Assembly (NCBI RefSeq): GCF_042647465.1
Contig: NZ_JBHRVN010000001.1
Length of the DNA: 64,000 nt
From: Wagnerdoeblera intermedia
Lineage (GTDB): Bacteria > Pseudomonadota > Alphaproteobacteria > Rhodobacterales > Rhodobacteraceae
Reading direction: 5' to 3' (one strand)
Shown here piece by piece: positions 34,490-42,674 of this stretch (positions within the stretch are counted from its first letter, which is position 1; every line of letters begins with the position of its first letter). Under the pieces are notes generated by a model. It saw only the letters and a list, made by a program, of their open reading frames with translations. It was not told the origin of the DNA and made no database searches. A program made the translations under genes and the position numbers.

Positions 34490-35866
34490 GTGATTGAAGC
34501 GTCTTTATTGTTGCTGATCGGTATTCTGGTCATCGGTGCGAATATCGCGGCCACGGCTTACTTCGTCGCCCAGGAATTCGCTTATATGTCGGTGGATCGC
34601 ACGCGTCTGGCGGTCCGGGCGCAGGAGGGGGATCCCTCGGCTCAGCGCGCGCTCACTGTGACGAAACGCACGAGCTTCATGCTCTCCGGCGCACAGCTCG
34701 GGATCACCATCACCGGGCTTCTGGTGGGCTTTCTCTCAGAACCGCTGCTGGGCGAGCCTCTGGGCGTGCTGCTGAGCGGCCTGGGCATCCCGCCGGAAAT
34801 CGGCGTCACCATCGGCACGCTGTTCTCGCTGATCGTCGCCACGGTGGTGATGATGATCTTTGGCGAGCTTTACCCCAAAAACCTTGCCATCGCCAATCCC
34901 GACCCGCTGGCCCGCGGGCTTTCGCGCTCGACCCTGATCTATCTGAAGCTCTTCGGCCCGCTTATTGGCTTCTTCGATAAATCCGCCAATGTGGTGCTGC
35001 GTATGCTGCGCATTGAGCCGGTCCACGACCTTGATGTCAGCGCCTCCGCCGAGGATCTGCCGCGCATCATCGCGGATTCGCGCGAAAGCGGTGATCTGCC
35101 GCTGGAGCAGTCGCTGATGATGGACCGGATCCTCGATTTTCCGAACCAGAATGTCGAACATGCCATGGTCCCGCGCTCGCAGGTGGGCTGGGTGCGGCCG
35201 GTCACCAGCGTCAGCGATCTGCTGGAGCTGATGTCGCGGGCGCACAGCCGCTATCCGGTGCTCGATGAGACGGATTCCCCGCTGGGCGTGGTGCATCTCC
35301 CCGATCTGCTGGAGCGGATGGGAGAGGGGCAGACCGAGGCCACGGCCGCCGATGTCATGCGTCCGGCGACCGTTCTGCCGACGCTGATGCCGCTGCCCGA
35401 TGCGCTCGAGCATCTGACCGGCTCGCGCAACCACCTGGCCTGCGTGATCGATGAATATGGCGGCTTTGCCGGGGTTCTGACCCTCGAAGACCTCGCCATG
35501 GAGATCGTGGGGGAGATCACCGATGAGCATGACGCCAGCGTTCCCGATGCCATCGTTACAGAGGGGCCGGACAGCTGGGTGATGGACGGGGATGTTCACC
35601 TCGATGAGGTGCACCGCCTGATCGTCTATGACCTGCCCGAGACCGAGGCTGAGACCATCGCCGGTCTGATGATTGATGAGCTGGGCGCTTTGCCCGCGCG
35701 GGGTGACCGCGTCCGCATTGATCTGCCCACGGACCCGGCGGAGCTGATCTCAGACACGCCGATGGACCGCTGGCTCTTGACCGAAGTGCTGAAAATCGAG
35801 CGCCATGTGCCCACGCGGGTGCGTGTGAGCCTAGTCGAAGCGGCCATGACGGGGGATGAGAAATGA
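34490..35866 (+). CDS. CNNM/CorC-type membrane protein (DUF21-CBS-CorC_HlyC)
   Basis: 458 residues from a GTG. Domain order: DUF21 with four hydrophobic segments (1-180; QEFAYMSVDRTRLAVRAQEGD, SGAQLGITITGLLVGF, GELYPKNLAIANPD), a CBS pair (about 205-330; VEHAMVPRSQVGWV, VIDEYGGFAGVLTLEDLAMEIVGEI), and a C-terminal CorC_HlyC domain (about 350-440). These proteins are linked to Mg2+/Co2+ handling; the hemolysin label is historical. It overlaps the next, related gene by four bases. The 288 bases before it hold no gene. Confidence 0.92.
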   Translation: MIEASLLLLIGILVIGANIAATAYFVAQEFAYMSVDRTRLAVRAQEGDPSAQRALTVTKRTSFMLSGAQLGITITGLLVGFLSEPLLGEPLGVLLSGLGIPPEIGVTIGTLFSLIVATVVMMIFGELYPKNLAIANPDPLARGLSRSTLIYLKLFGPLIGFFDKSANVVLRMLRIEPVHDLDVSASAEDLPRIIADSRESGDLPLEQSLMMDRILDFPNQNVEHAMVPRSQVGWVRPVTSVSDLLELMSRAHSRYPVLDETDSPLGVVHLPDLLERMGEGQTEATAADVMRPATVLPTLMPLPDALEHLTGSRNHLACVIDEYGGFAGVLTLEDLAMEIVGEITDEHDASVPDAIVTEGPDSWVMDGDVHLDEVHRLIVYDLPETEAETIAGLMIDELGALPARGDRVRIDLPTDPAELISDTPMDRWLLTEVLKIERHVPTRVRVSLVEAAMTGDEK

Positions 35867-36906
35867 AAGATCCGCTTGTCGTGATCCTGGTCACTCTGGC
35901 GCTGATCGCGCTGAGTGCGCTGTTCGTCATCATCGAATTTGCGCTTCTTGGCGCAAGGCGTCACCGTCTGGAAGAGCTTGCCCCCGAAAGCCTGACCGCG
36001 CGTGCGGCGCTCAGGGGGATGAACGATCTGACGCTGATGCTGGCGCTGGCGCAGCTTGGCATCACCGCCTGCACCTTCGCGCTTGGCGCGATCACCAAGC
36101 CGGCGGTGGACAGCTGGATCGGCCCGGCGCTGCTGCAGGCGGGTCTGCCACAGTGGCTGGCGGGCAGCGCCTCTTTTGCCATGTCGCTGTTTATCGTGAC
36201 CTTCCTGCATCTGGTCGTGGGCGAGATGGCCCCGAAGTCCTGGGCCATCGCCCATCCCGAACGCTCAGCCCGCACGATCGGCGTGATCGCGCAGACCCTG
36301 GCCTGGCCGCTGCGTCCGCTCCTGCGCTGGATGAACACCATCGCCAACAGCCTGGTGCGCGCCTCCGGCGTCGAGCCGGTGGAAAGCGCGGCTGTGGGCG
36401 GCCAGGACATCGCCACCATCCGCCAGCTTGTCGAGCATTCGGCCAAAGTCGGCGCGCTGGAGCCCGGGATGCAGCGCCAGCTCTCGGCCTTCATCGATCT
36501 GAGCAGCATCCCGGTCAGCGATCTGGTGGCCAAAGGCAGCCGCCCCACGGCGGTCAGCTCCTTCGCCACTGCGGCTGAGGTGCGCGCGGCCGCGCGGCAG
36601 TCGGGCCATATGCGCATCCTGATGCTGCCGGAACGGGGCCGCGCGATGTCCTTCATCCATGTGCGCGACACGCTGATGCTGGCGGATGATACTAAGGCAG
36701 CCGGTGTTGCCCGCCCGGCCTTCCGCCTCGATGCCCATACCCCGGTCTATGAGGCTCTGGCCCGTCTGCGCGCCGCCAGCGTTCAGATCGCGGTGGTGAC
36801 CCGCGATGGCGAGCTTTGCGGGATCATCACCCTTGCGGATATCCTGCGGCTCATGCTGCCCGCAGGTATTCAGATCAGAAAAGAGGCGGAAAACGCCGCT
36901 CTGTGA
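35863..36906 (+). CDS. CNNM/CorC-type membrane protein lacking the CorC_HlyC domain
   Basis: 347 residues. DUF21 membrane domain (FVIIEFALLGARRHRLEEL, ALAQLGITACTFALGAITKPA, GEMAPKSWAIAHPE) and a CBS pair (VSDLVAKGSRPTAV, VVTRDGELCGIITLADILRLML). It stops soon after the second CBS motif, so the C-terminal transporter-associated domain of its neighbour is absent. The ATGA overlap suggests the two make a heteromer, one full-length and one short. Confidence 0.9.
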   Translation: MKDPLVVILVTLALIALSALFVIIEFALLGARRHRLEELAPESLTARAALRGMNDLTLMLALAQLGITACTFALGAITKPAVDSWIGPALLQAGLPQWLAGSASFAMSLFIVTFLHLVVGEMAPKSWAIAHPERSARTIGVIAQTLAWPLRPLLRWMNTIANSLVRASGVEPVESAAVGGQDIATIRQLVEHSAKVGALEPGMQRQLSAFIDLSSIPVSDLVAKGSRPTAVSSFATAAEVRAAARQSGHMRILMLPERGRAMSFIHVRDTLMLADDTKAAGVARPAFRLDAHTPVYEALARLRAASVQIAVVTRDGELCGIITLADILRLMLPAGIQIRKEAENAAL

Positions 36907-36912
36907 CCCCAC

Positions 36913-36941
36913 CCCCGCCGCGCCTTTCAGGAGCGGCGGGG
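36913..36941 (+). terminator. Hairpin after the CNNM pair, possible terminator
   Basis: CCCCGCCGC (36913-36921) pairs perfectly with GCGGCGGGG (36933-36941) around 11 bases, 6 bases after the stop. No U tract follows. Confidence 0.4.
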
Positions 36942-37074
36942 ACCTCTCCGCCGCATTGCCCCGAAAAACGACATTCTCTGCGACGGGAATTGCAGAAGCG
37001 GGCCCGGTCTTCTTTCCCTACACTCCCGCCGGGACGGCGCGGCACAGAGCCCCGCCACAGAAGGGAGTTTTCAC

Positions 37075-37407
37075 ATGCCGACATTCCGGATCTATCTTGA
37101 CCACAGCAAGGCGGATCAAAGCCGGGTCTTGATCGACCAGGCCTGGCCCATGATGAGGGCGGCAGCGATGGAGGCTTTTGATGTCCCTGCGGGCGTCTGC
37201 AAGCTCTCGGTGATCCGCGTCGAAAACGATCCTGACACCTGTCCGATCAGCGTTGAGATCAGCTTTCTGGAGAAATCGGGAAGGACGCCGGAAAAGACCG
37301 GCCTCATTTGCGATGCGACCTTTGAGGCGATCCGCAGCCTGACCGGCATCAGTCCCTTCGTCGGCGCCTCGATGCGCGCGCCTGAGACCTTTGTGTTTCG
37401 CAAATGA
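37075..37407 (+). CDS. Small tautomerase-like protein
   Basis: 110 residues behind GGGAG. It begins MPTFRIYLD, so Pro becomes N-terminal after Met removal, as in the 4-oxalocrotonate tautomerase/MIF superfamily, where Pro1 is the catalytic base. The pattern PISVEISFLEKSGRTPEKTGLICDATFEAI resembles the second strand and helix of that fold. No closer family is recognised. It stands alone with its own terminator. It may isomerise an unsaturated oxoacid. Confidence 0.6.
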   Translation: MPTFRIYLDHSKADQSRVLIDQAWPMMRAAAMEAFDVPAGVCKLSVIRVENDPDTCPISVEISFLEKSGRTPEKTGLICDATFEAIRSLTGISPFVGASMRAPETFVFRK

Positions 37408-37413
37408 GCGACA

Positions 37414-37437
37414 GGCCCGCCCGGGGCGGGCCGTTTT
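37414..37437. terminator. Rho-independent terminator
   Basis: GGCCCGCC (37414-37421) pairs with GGCGGGCC (37425-37432) around CGG, followed by GTTTT. It separates the tautomerase-like gene from the convergent LysR gene. Confidence 0.85.
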
Positions 37438-37443
37438 CTGATC

Positions 37444-38388
37444 TCAACTCCGCTCCCAGGTGTTCTCGACCTGAAAGCGTTTCTGCCCGCCCGCCAGCCG
37501 CGCGGTCAGAAAATCCAGAAACACCCGGATCTTTGCGGGAATGACCATGCTGTCGAGGATCGCCACATAAAGCCCTCCTGGACGCGCCGAGCTGCTGATT
37601 GAGATCTCAGGCAAAAGCCGGACCAGACGCCCCTGTTCGATATCGCGGCGCACCAGATAATCGTCCAGAACCGCCGCCCCGCCCCCGCGCCGCGCCAGTT
37701 CCAGAAGCACCGCTCCGTGGTTCGACAGAAAGCGCGGCTGAAACGGCACCCGCTCTTTGCTGCCATCGGCGTGGGTCACCCACCATTGCGCCGTGGTGGT
37801 CGTCGAGAGGTAAGCCATGCAGTTATGGCGCTCGAGATCGGCGATGCTCAGGGGCAATCCGCTTCGGGCGATATATTCCGGCGAGGCGACGAGCCAGCGT
37901 TCGGAGGAATAGATCCGGCGCCGCCGCACCCCCGGCTCGTCCGGCTCGCTGAGGCGAAAATCGATATCGATCTTTTCGCGCCGCAGATCGGCAGGCTCTT
38001 CGCCAAGGATCAGCTCGACGGTGATATCGGGATAGGCCTCAGCAAAGGCCGGCAGCAGCCGGGTCAGCACGCCGATGCCAAACATCGACCGCGAATGAAT
38101 ACGCAGCAGACCCGCCGGAACCGTGCTCAGAACCGACATCGACTGATCAAGCTCTTCGAGACTGGCCAGGATCTCCACCGCGCGGCGGGCATATTCCTCT
38201 CCGGCCTCAGTCAGCCGCACATTCCGCGTCGAGCGGGTCAGAAGGCTTTGGCCAACCCGCTCTTCCAGCATGGAGATGGAGCGCGAAACGGAAGTCGAGG
38301 ACAGCCGGAACATCTGAGCCGTCGCGCTGAAGCTTCCGGTTCTCTTTAAGGAGACCAGCAGCTCAAGGGCTCGGACACGATCGGACAT
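37444..38388 (-). CDS. LysR family transcriptional regulator
   Basis: 314 residues. N-terminal helix-turn-helix (ALELLVSLKRTGSFSATAQMFRLSSTSVSRSISMLEERVGQSLLTRSTRNVRLTEAG, split over residues 8-65) and a periplasmic-binding-like effector domain (ITVELILGEEPADLRREKIDIDFRL). Closest in pattern to the CrgA-like LysR group. It is divergent from the luciferase-like monooxygenase gene, 99 bases away, and probably regulates it. Confidence 0.94.
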   Translation of the reverse strand: MSDRVRALELLVSLKRTGSFSATAQMFRLSSTSVSRSISMLEERVGQSLLTRSTRNVRLTEAGEEYARRAVEILASLEELDQSMSVLSTVPAGLLRIHSRSMFGIGVLTRLLPAFAEAYPDITVELILGEEPADLRREKIDIDFRLSEPDEPGVRRRRIYSSERWLVASPEYIARSGLPLSIADLERHNCMAYLSTTTTAQWWVTHADGSKERVPFQPRFLSNHGAVLLELARRGGGAAVLDDYLVRRDIEQGRLVRLLPEISISSSARPGGLYVAILDSMVIPAKIRVFLDFLTARLAGGQKRFQVENTWERS

Positions 38389-38487
38389 TTCAGCAATTCC
38401 CGCATTACTCTGGGAGAAATTCTACAATTATCAGGGCCTCAGGCTAACAGCTAGAACAGCGGGACGCCATATGAGGAGAGGTCAGGG

Positions 38488-39552
38488 ATGAAGTTCGGAG
38501 TCTTTATTCTCGCGCAGCGCCGCAGCTATAAGCAAAGCTCTGCCGAGGTCATCCACAATGCCATGGAGCAGACGGTTACGGCTGAGGCGGCGGGATTTAA
38601 CACCGCCTGGTTTGCCGAGCATCACTTCAACAAGTACTCGCTGACGCCCTCGCCGCTGATGGCCGTGGCCCATGCGGCGGGACGCACCAGGACGATCCGT
38701 CTTGGCACGGCGGTCTGCATTCTGCCGCTTTATCAGCCCGCACGTTTTCTGGCGGAAGTGGGCTTTGCCGATACGGTCTCTGACGGCCGCCTGGAACTGG
38801 GGGTCGGCTCCGGCTATCAGCAGTTTGAATTTGAGCGCTTCGGCACCACGGTCGATGACTCCTGGCATGTCTATAACGAGTTTCTCGATGTGATCGACAT
38901 CGGGCTGCAGGGCAAAAACTTCGAGTATCAGGGCAAATACATTCAGATGATGCCGACCTCGATCGCGGTCGATACGGTGCAAAAGCCCGGCGTGCCGATG
39001 TGGGTGACCTCAAACAATCCCAAAACGCTGCAGCGCGCGATGCGCGACGGGCATAACCTCTTTGTCACCGCGCTTCTGAAGGGCAATGAGGCGATCCGGG
39101 ATCTGCGCCTGAAGCTTGAAGGGATCGCGCAGGACGACGGTCAGACCCTCGACGATATGACGGGCAAGATCGGGTTCCTGCGCTGCGGCTATGTCTCGGA
39201 CAATAAGGCTGAGATCGACCACTATCTCGACTGTGCCCGCTATCAGCGCCGCATCTCGGAAAGTCTCAAACAGCGCCGCCAGCTGACGGATGACGGCTAT
39301 ATGATGAAGGAGGTCCCCATGACGGTCGACCCCGACATTGAAGAGCTCCGCGCCGCCCTTCCGGTCGGCTGCGTCAATGAAGTGGTCGATAAGCTGCTGG
39401 CAGAGATTGAAATTCTTAAACCCCGCCACATCGCACTTCAGACCCAGCTGGGCGATTTCGACCAGACGACGATGCTGCGCCAGATCGAACGCTGGGGTGA
39501 GCGGATCATCCCGGAAGTTCGCAAGGCCCTCGGCGCAAAAGCCGCCGCCTGA
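38488..39552 (+). CDS. Luciferase-like (LLM) flavin-dependent monooxygenase
   Basis: 354 residues behind GAGGAGAGGTCAGGG. Bacterial luciferase fold: MKFGVFILAQRR, TAWFAEHHFNKYSLTPSPLMAVAHAAGRTRTIRLGTAVCILPLYQPARFLAEV, SDGRLELGVGSGYQQFEFERFG. Such enzymes use reduced FMN and O2 on sulfonates, nitrilotriacetate, alkanes or Baeyer-Villiger substrates. It needs a flavin reductase; the one at 14.2 kb is a distant candidate. LysR lies divergent; an orphan TctC gene follows after a terminator. Confidence 0.9.
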   Translation: MKFGVFILAQRRSYKQSSAEVIHNAMEQTVTAEAAGFNTAWFAEHHFNKYSLTPSPLMAVAHAAGRTRTIRLGTAVCILPLYQPARFLAEVGFADTVSDGRLELGVGSGYQQFEFERFGTTVDDSWHVYNEFLDVIDIGLQGKNFEYQGKYIQMMPTSIAVDTVQKPGVPMWVTSNNPKTLQRAMRDGHNLFVTALLKGNEAIRDLRLKLEGIAQDDGQTLDDMTGKIGFLRCGYVSDNKAEIDHYLDCARYQRRISESLKQRRQLTDDGYMMKEVPMTVDPDIEELRAALPVGCVNEVVDKLLAEIEILKPRHIALQTQLGDFDQTTMLRQIERWGERIIPEVRKALGAKAAA

Positions 39553-39558
39553 GCCGCT

Positions 39559-39591
39559 GCCGGCGGCCCCGGCGGGGCGGCCGGCTGTTTT
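39559..39591 (+). terminator. Probable terminator after the LLM gene
   Basis: GCCGGC (39559-39564) pairs with GCCGGC (39580-39585), continued by CCCC/GGGG around GGC after a small internal loop, then TGTTTTG. Confidence 0.55.
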
Positions 39592-39737
39592 GTGAAATAC
39601 AGAATTGCGGAAATCGCAAAGAGTTCAGATTTTTCTCCGGCCCGAAGCGGCGGATACTTCTGCACTCTGACAGGCCCGGGGGAGGAGGCCGCGCGCCATC
39701 GCGGACCGCCGGGCCGACACTTCAGGGAGGAACCGAA

Positions 39738-40718
39738 ATGACACGATACTTGTCCCGCCGCCTTACGCTGTCTTTGCTGGCGGGGGCGTCTTTTGCAATG
39801 ACGCAGGGGCTGCCCGCACTGGCCTCTGACGGCCCGATCACGATCATCGTGCCCTATGCAGCGGGGGGAATTAATGACGCTTTTGGTCGCAAAATCGCCG
39901 ATGGCCTGAGCCGCGAGATCGGACGCACCGTTCTGGTCGAAAACAAGCCCGGTGCAAATGGCATTCTGGCCGCGACCCATGTGGCGCGTGCAAAGAATGA
40001 TGGCACGACGCTCTTTCTGACCGGGACGGGCCCGCTGTCGCTGAACACCATGCTGCGCGACAATCTGCCTTTCACGGCAGAGAGCTTCGATCCGGTGGCG
40101 ATGATGTTTGACGGCGTTCTGACCATCTCGGTCCCGACAGCGCTTGGTGTCAGTTCGCTCGAAGAGCTGATTGCGCATGCCCGAAAGACCGGACGCCCGC
40201 TGCGCTACGGCACCCAGGGACCGGGGTCGGTGATGGATCTTTACGGCCGCATCTTCAGCCAGCATTTCGGTGTTGAGATGGTGCCGGTGGCCTATAAAAA
40301 TAACCCCTCATCGCTGGTGGATCTTCTGGGCGGCCAGCTCGAGGTCTCTTTTGTCAGCCCGATGTCGCTGACGGAATATGCCAAAGCGGGAACGGTGAAG
40401 ATCCTGGCCCTCACCGGCAGCGCGCGCGATCCGAAATGGCCTGATATTCCGACGGTCGGCGAGCTTGGGCACAGCAACCTGGAAATCTCTTACTGGACGG
40501 CGATCCACGCACCGGCGGGCCTGCCGGAGGATCTGAAACAGGCCTATGCCGCAGCGATTGTGAAGACCGTTAACAGCCCGGACTTCCTTGAGCTTTTGTC
40601 CAACAGTGGCCAATACCCCAAAGCCGGTGGCCCCGAGGTTCTGGCCGCGCAGATGCAGACCGACCGGGAAACCTGGGGCGCGATCATTGAGAAGAACAAC
40701 CTGCGCATCAGGGAGTAA
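39738..40718 (+). CDS. Orphan TctC/Bug family substrate-binding protein
   Basis: 326 residues. N-terminal signal with RRLTLSLLAGASFA, cleaved near ALAS. Bug motifs: ITIIVPYAAGGINDAFGRKIADGL, VLVENKPGANGILAATHVA, YGTQGPGSVMDLYG. No tctA or tctB is adjacent. It may serve one of the two TTT permeases at 11 or 15 kb or one elsewhere, or act as a sensor ligand protein as known for some Bug proteins. Confidence 0.9.
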   Translation: MTRYLSRRLTLSLLAGASFAMTQGLPALASDGPITIIVPYAAGGINDAFGRKIADGLSREIGRTVLVENKPGANGILAATHVARAKNDGTTLFLTGTGPLSLNTMLRDNLPFTAESFDPVAMMFDGVLTISVPTALGVSSLEELIAHARKTGRPLRYGTQGPGSVMDLYGRIFSQHFGVEMVPVAYKNNPSSLVDLLGGQLEVSFVSPMSLTEYAKAGTVKILALTGSARDPKWPDIPTVGELGHSNLEISYWTAIHAPAGLPEDLKQAYAAAIVKTVNSPDFLELLSNSGQYPKAGGPEVLAAQMQTDRETWGAIIEKNNLRIRE

Positions 40719-40920
40719 CCCGCCGCGGCACTGACCTCAGGGCCGCCGGAGCATCCTTCCGCCTGAGCGACAGGGTGCTCCCTTCCGCATAAGCGGGCGT
40801 GCCGGTCGGGAGAAGCCAAAGGCCGCTTCCGGGGACCGCAGGTCCGGGGGTGATGCGGCCCGGGGCCTGCGTGCCGACTTCAGGGGCAGTCACGGCGGTC
40901 GCCGGTGCGCTCTTTGGGGT

Positions 40921-40935
40921 CGGGGTCTGACCCCG
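40921..40935. repeat. Perfect 7-bp palindrome in a 270-bp gene-free gap
   Basis: CGGGGTC-T-GACCCCG lies in the gap 40719-40988 between the orphan tctC and chrA. No credible gene or terminator is seen in the gap. Confidence 0.35.
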
Positions 40936-40988
40936 TGGCATCCGGGGATGGTCTTTGGGCCTCAAAAAAGATGAGGGCTGAAGGCCCG

Positions 40989-42197
40989 TCAGGCCGCCAT
41001 CGACAGCACAGCCCCGCTCAGCGCCCCCAGGACGACGATGGCCCAGGCAGGAAGGCGCCACTGCATCAGCGCCGACAGCAGGGCCAGCGCGATGGCCAGA
41101 TCGGTGAGTGTGGCGAGGGTGCCGCTCAGCACCGGCGTATAAAAGGTGGCGGCCAGAATGCCGACGACGGCAGCATTGATCCCCTGCATGGCGCGGCGCA
41201 GGCCGGGATGGTTTTGAATCCCCATCCAGAAGGGCAGAACCCCCAGAAGCAGCAGAAAACCGGGCAGGAAGATGGCAATCAGCGCCACCCCCGCGCCGGG
41301 CAGACCCGCCGCGCTGACCGCGCCGAGCCAGGCGGCAAAGGTGAAGAGCGGCCCCGGAACCGCCTGGGCCAGAGCATAGCCCGTCAGAAAAAGCGGCTCG
41401 CTGACCTGGCCGGAGGCTACCATTTCGGTTTCCAGCAGTGGCAAAACCACATGACCGCCCCCGAAAACCAGCGCTCCGGCGCGGAAGAAGCTGTCAAAGA
41501 GCGCGAGCAGAGGGTGCTGCCCGGCGAGTGCCGGCAGGGCAAGCAGCAGAACCGGAACCGCCAGCAGGCAACTGAGCGCCACCCCGCGCGAGAGCGGCAG
41601 GCGCAGCGCGGCGGCCCGCTCTCCCTCAGCCGGGGCGGTTGTAAACACTGCCCCGAGCAGGCCCCCCACAAGGATCGCCCCGAACATCCCGAAGGAAAGC
41701 GGCAGGACCGCAAGGGCGACGATGGCAGCAATCGCGATGGCGCTGCGGATGCGGTCAGGGCACAGGCTGCGGTACATCCCCCAGAGCGCCTGAGCCACCA
41801 CCGCCACCGCCGTCAGCTTCAGCCCGTGCAGGATCCCGGCGGCGACCCCGCCCTCCAGGTTCACTGCCAGCAGCGCACAAAGCACCAGCGCCAGGGCGGA
41901 GGGCAGCGTGAAGGCCAGAAAAGCCGCCAGCGCGCCGCCCCAGCCTGCGCGCATCAGGCCGATGGCAAAGCCGGTCTGGCTGGATGCGGGACCCGGCAGA
42001 AACTGACAAAGCGCCACCAGATCGGCATAGGCCGCATCGCTGAGCCAGTTTCTGCGGGTGACAAATTCCTCGCGGAAATAGCCCAGATGGGCGACGGGCC
42101 CGCCGAAACTCGTGACGCCAAGGCGCAAAAAGACCAGGAAAACCTCGGCCCAATGGCCGCGGGGCGATGAGGGCCTGCTCAGATGATCCCCGGACAC
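40989..42197 (-). CDS. chrA: Chromate transporter ChrA
   Basis: 402 residues from a GTG at 42197 behind AAAGGAG; a 25-residue upstream extension is not supported. It is a long-chain ChrA with two homologous halves of about six helices: FLRLGVTSFGGPVAHLGYFREEFVTRR, CQFLPGPASSQTGFAIG in the first, and FGGGHVVLPLLETEMV with QAVPGPLFTFAAWLG in the second. It exports chromate, a sulfate analogue, from the cytoplasm. Its position at the edge of a sulfur-oxidation island fits oxyanion traffic, though linkage may be incidental. Confidence 0.94.
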   Translation of the reverse strand: MSGDHLSRPSSPRGHWAEVFLVFLRLGVTSFGGPVAHLGYFREEFVTRRNWLSDAAYADLVALCQFLPGPASSQTGFAIGLMRAGWGGALAAFLAFTLPSALALVLCALLAVNLEGGVAAGILHGLKLTAVAVVAQALWGMYRSLCPDRIRSAIAIAAIVALAVLPLSFGMFGAILVGGLLGAVFTTAPAEGERAAALRLPLSRGVALSCLLAVPVLLLALPALAGQHPLLALFDSFFRAGALVFGGGHVVLPLLETEMVASGQVSEPLFLTGYALAQAVPGPLFTFAAWLGAVSAAGLPGAGVALIAIFLPGFLLLLGVLPFWMGIQNHPGLRRAMQGINAAVVGILAATFYTPVLSGTLATLTDLAIALALLSALMQWRLPAWAIVVLGALSGAVLSMAA

Positions 42198-42288
42198 GGC
42201 GGCTCCTTTCCTCTGCGCGAACCGCCCTTCTCGGGCAGTCCGTGTTGACAGAGCCTCTATCGCAAAGATCACATCGCGGTAACAGGGC

Positions 42289-42642
42289 TCAGCGCAGGGT
42301 CATGCGGATGCTGCCACGGCTTTCTTCGGCGCGGATGTGGTGACCCCGCCAGTAAAACTCCGGCCCGTGACGCCACAGCGCGGTGCGCAGGCCGGTCTCA
42401 GAGCCGCCCGCCGCATAGGCGGCGGTTTTGATCTGACCATATTCGACCCCGTCCACCCAGACGCGGCGGGCGTGACCGGCCCGCACAAGACCCGCCAGCT
42501 CGATGGTGCCGTTGCGGCTGCGGCGCTGCAGCGTTTTGCGGCTGATCCCCAGATGGGCCGCCGCCGCCGTCAGGCTTGGATAGCGCGTCTCACGAATGCA
42601 GATTTCATAGGCGTTTTCCATGGGCTTCACATGCTCCTTCAT
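42289..42642 (-). CDS. Small helix-turn-helix protein
   Basis: 117 residues from ATG 42642; an ATG seven codons later (MENAYEICIRE) is also possible. SLTAAAAHLGISRKTLQRRSRNGTI (about residues 24-48) looks like a DNA-binding helix-turn-helix. The C-terminal half (RVWVDGVEYGQIKTAAYAAGGSETGLRTALWRHG) is not recognised. It lies between soxH and chrA on the same strand and could be a local regulator, but no target is evident. Confidence 0.6.
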   Translation of the reverse strand: MKEHVKPMENAYEICIRETRYPSLTAAAAHLGISRKTLQRRSRNGTIELAGLVRAGHARRVWVDGVEYGQIKTAAYAAGGSETGLRTALWRHGPEFYWRGHHIRAEESRGSIRMTLR

Positions 42643-42674
42643 CACTCAGTCCCGCTGAAGGCAGCGGGTCAGTC

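Noticed and set aside
40708..41061. 117-codon minus-strand frame between the orphan tctC and chrA
   Set aside because: No ribosome site or motif, and it overlaps the chrA 3' end in another frame.
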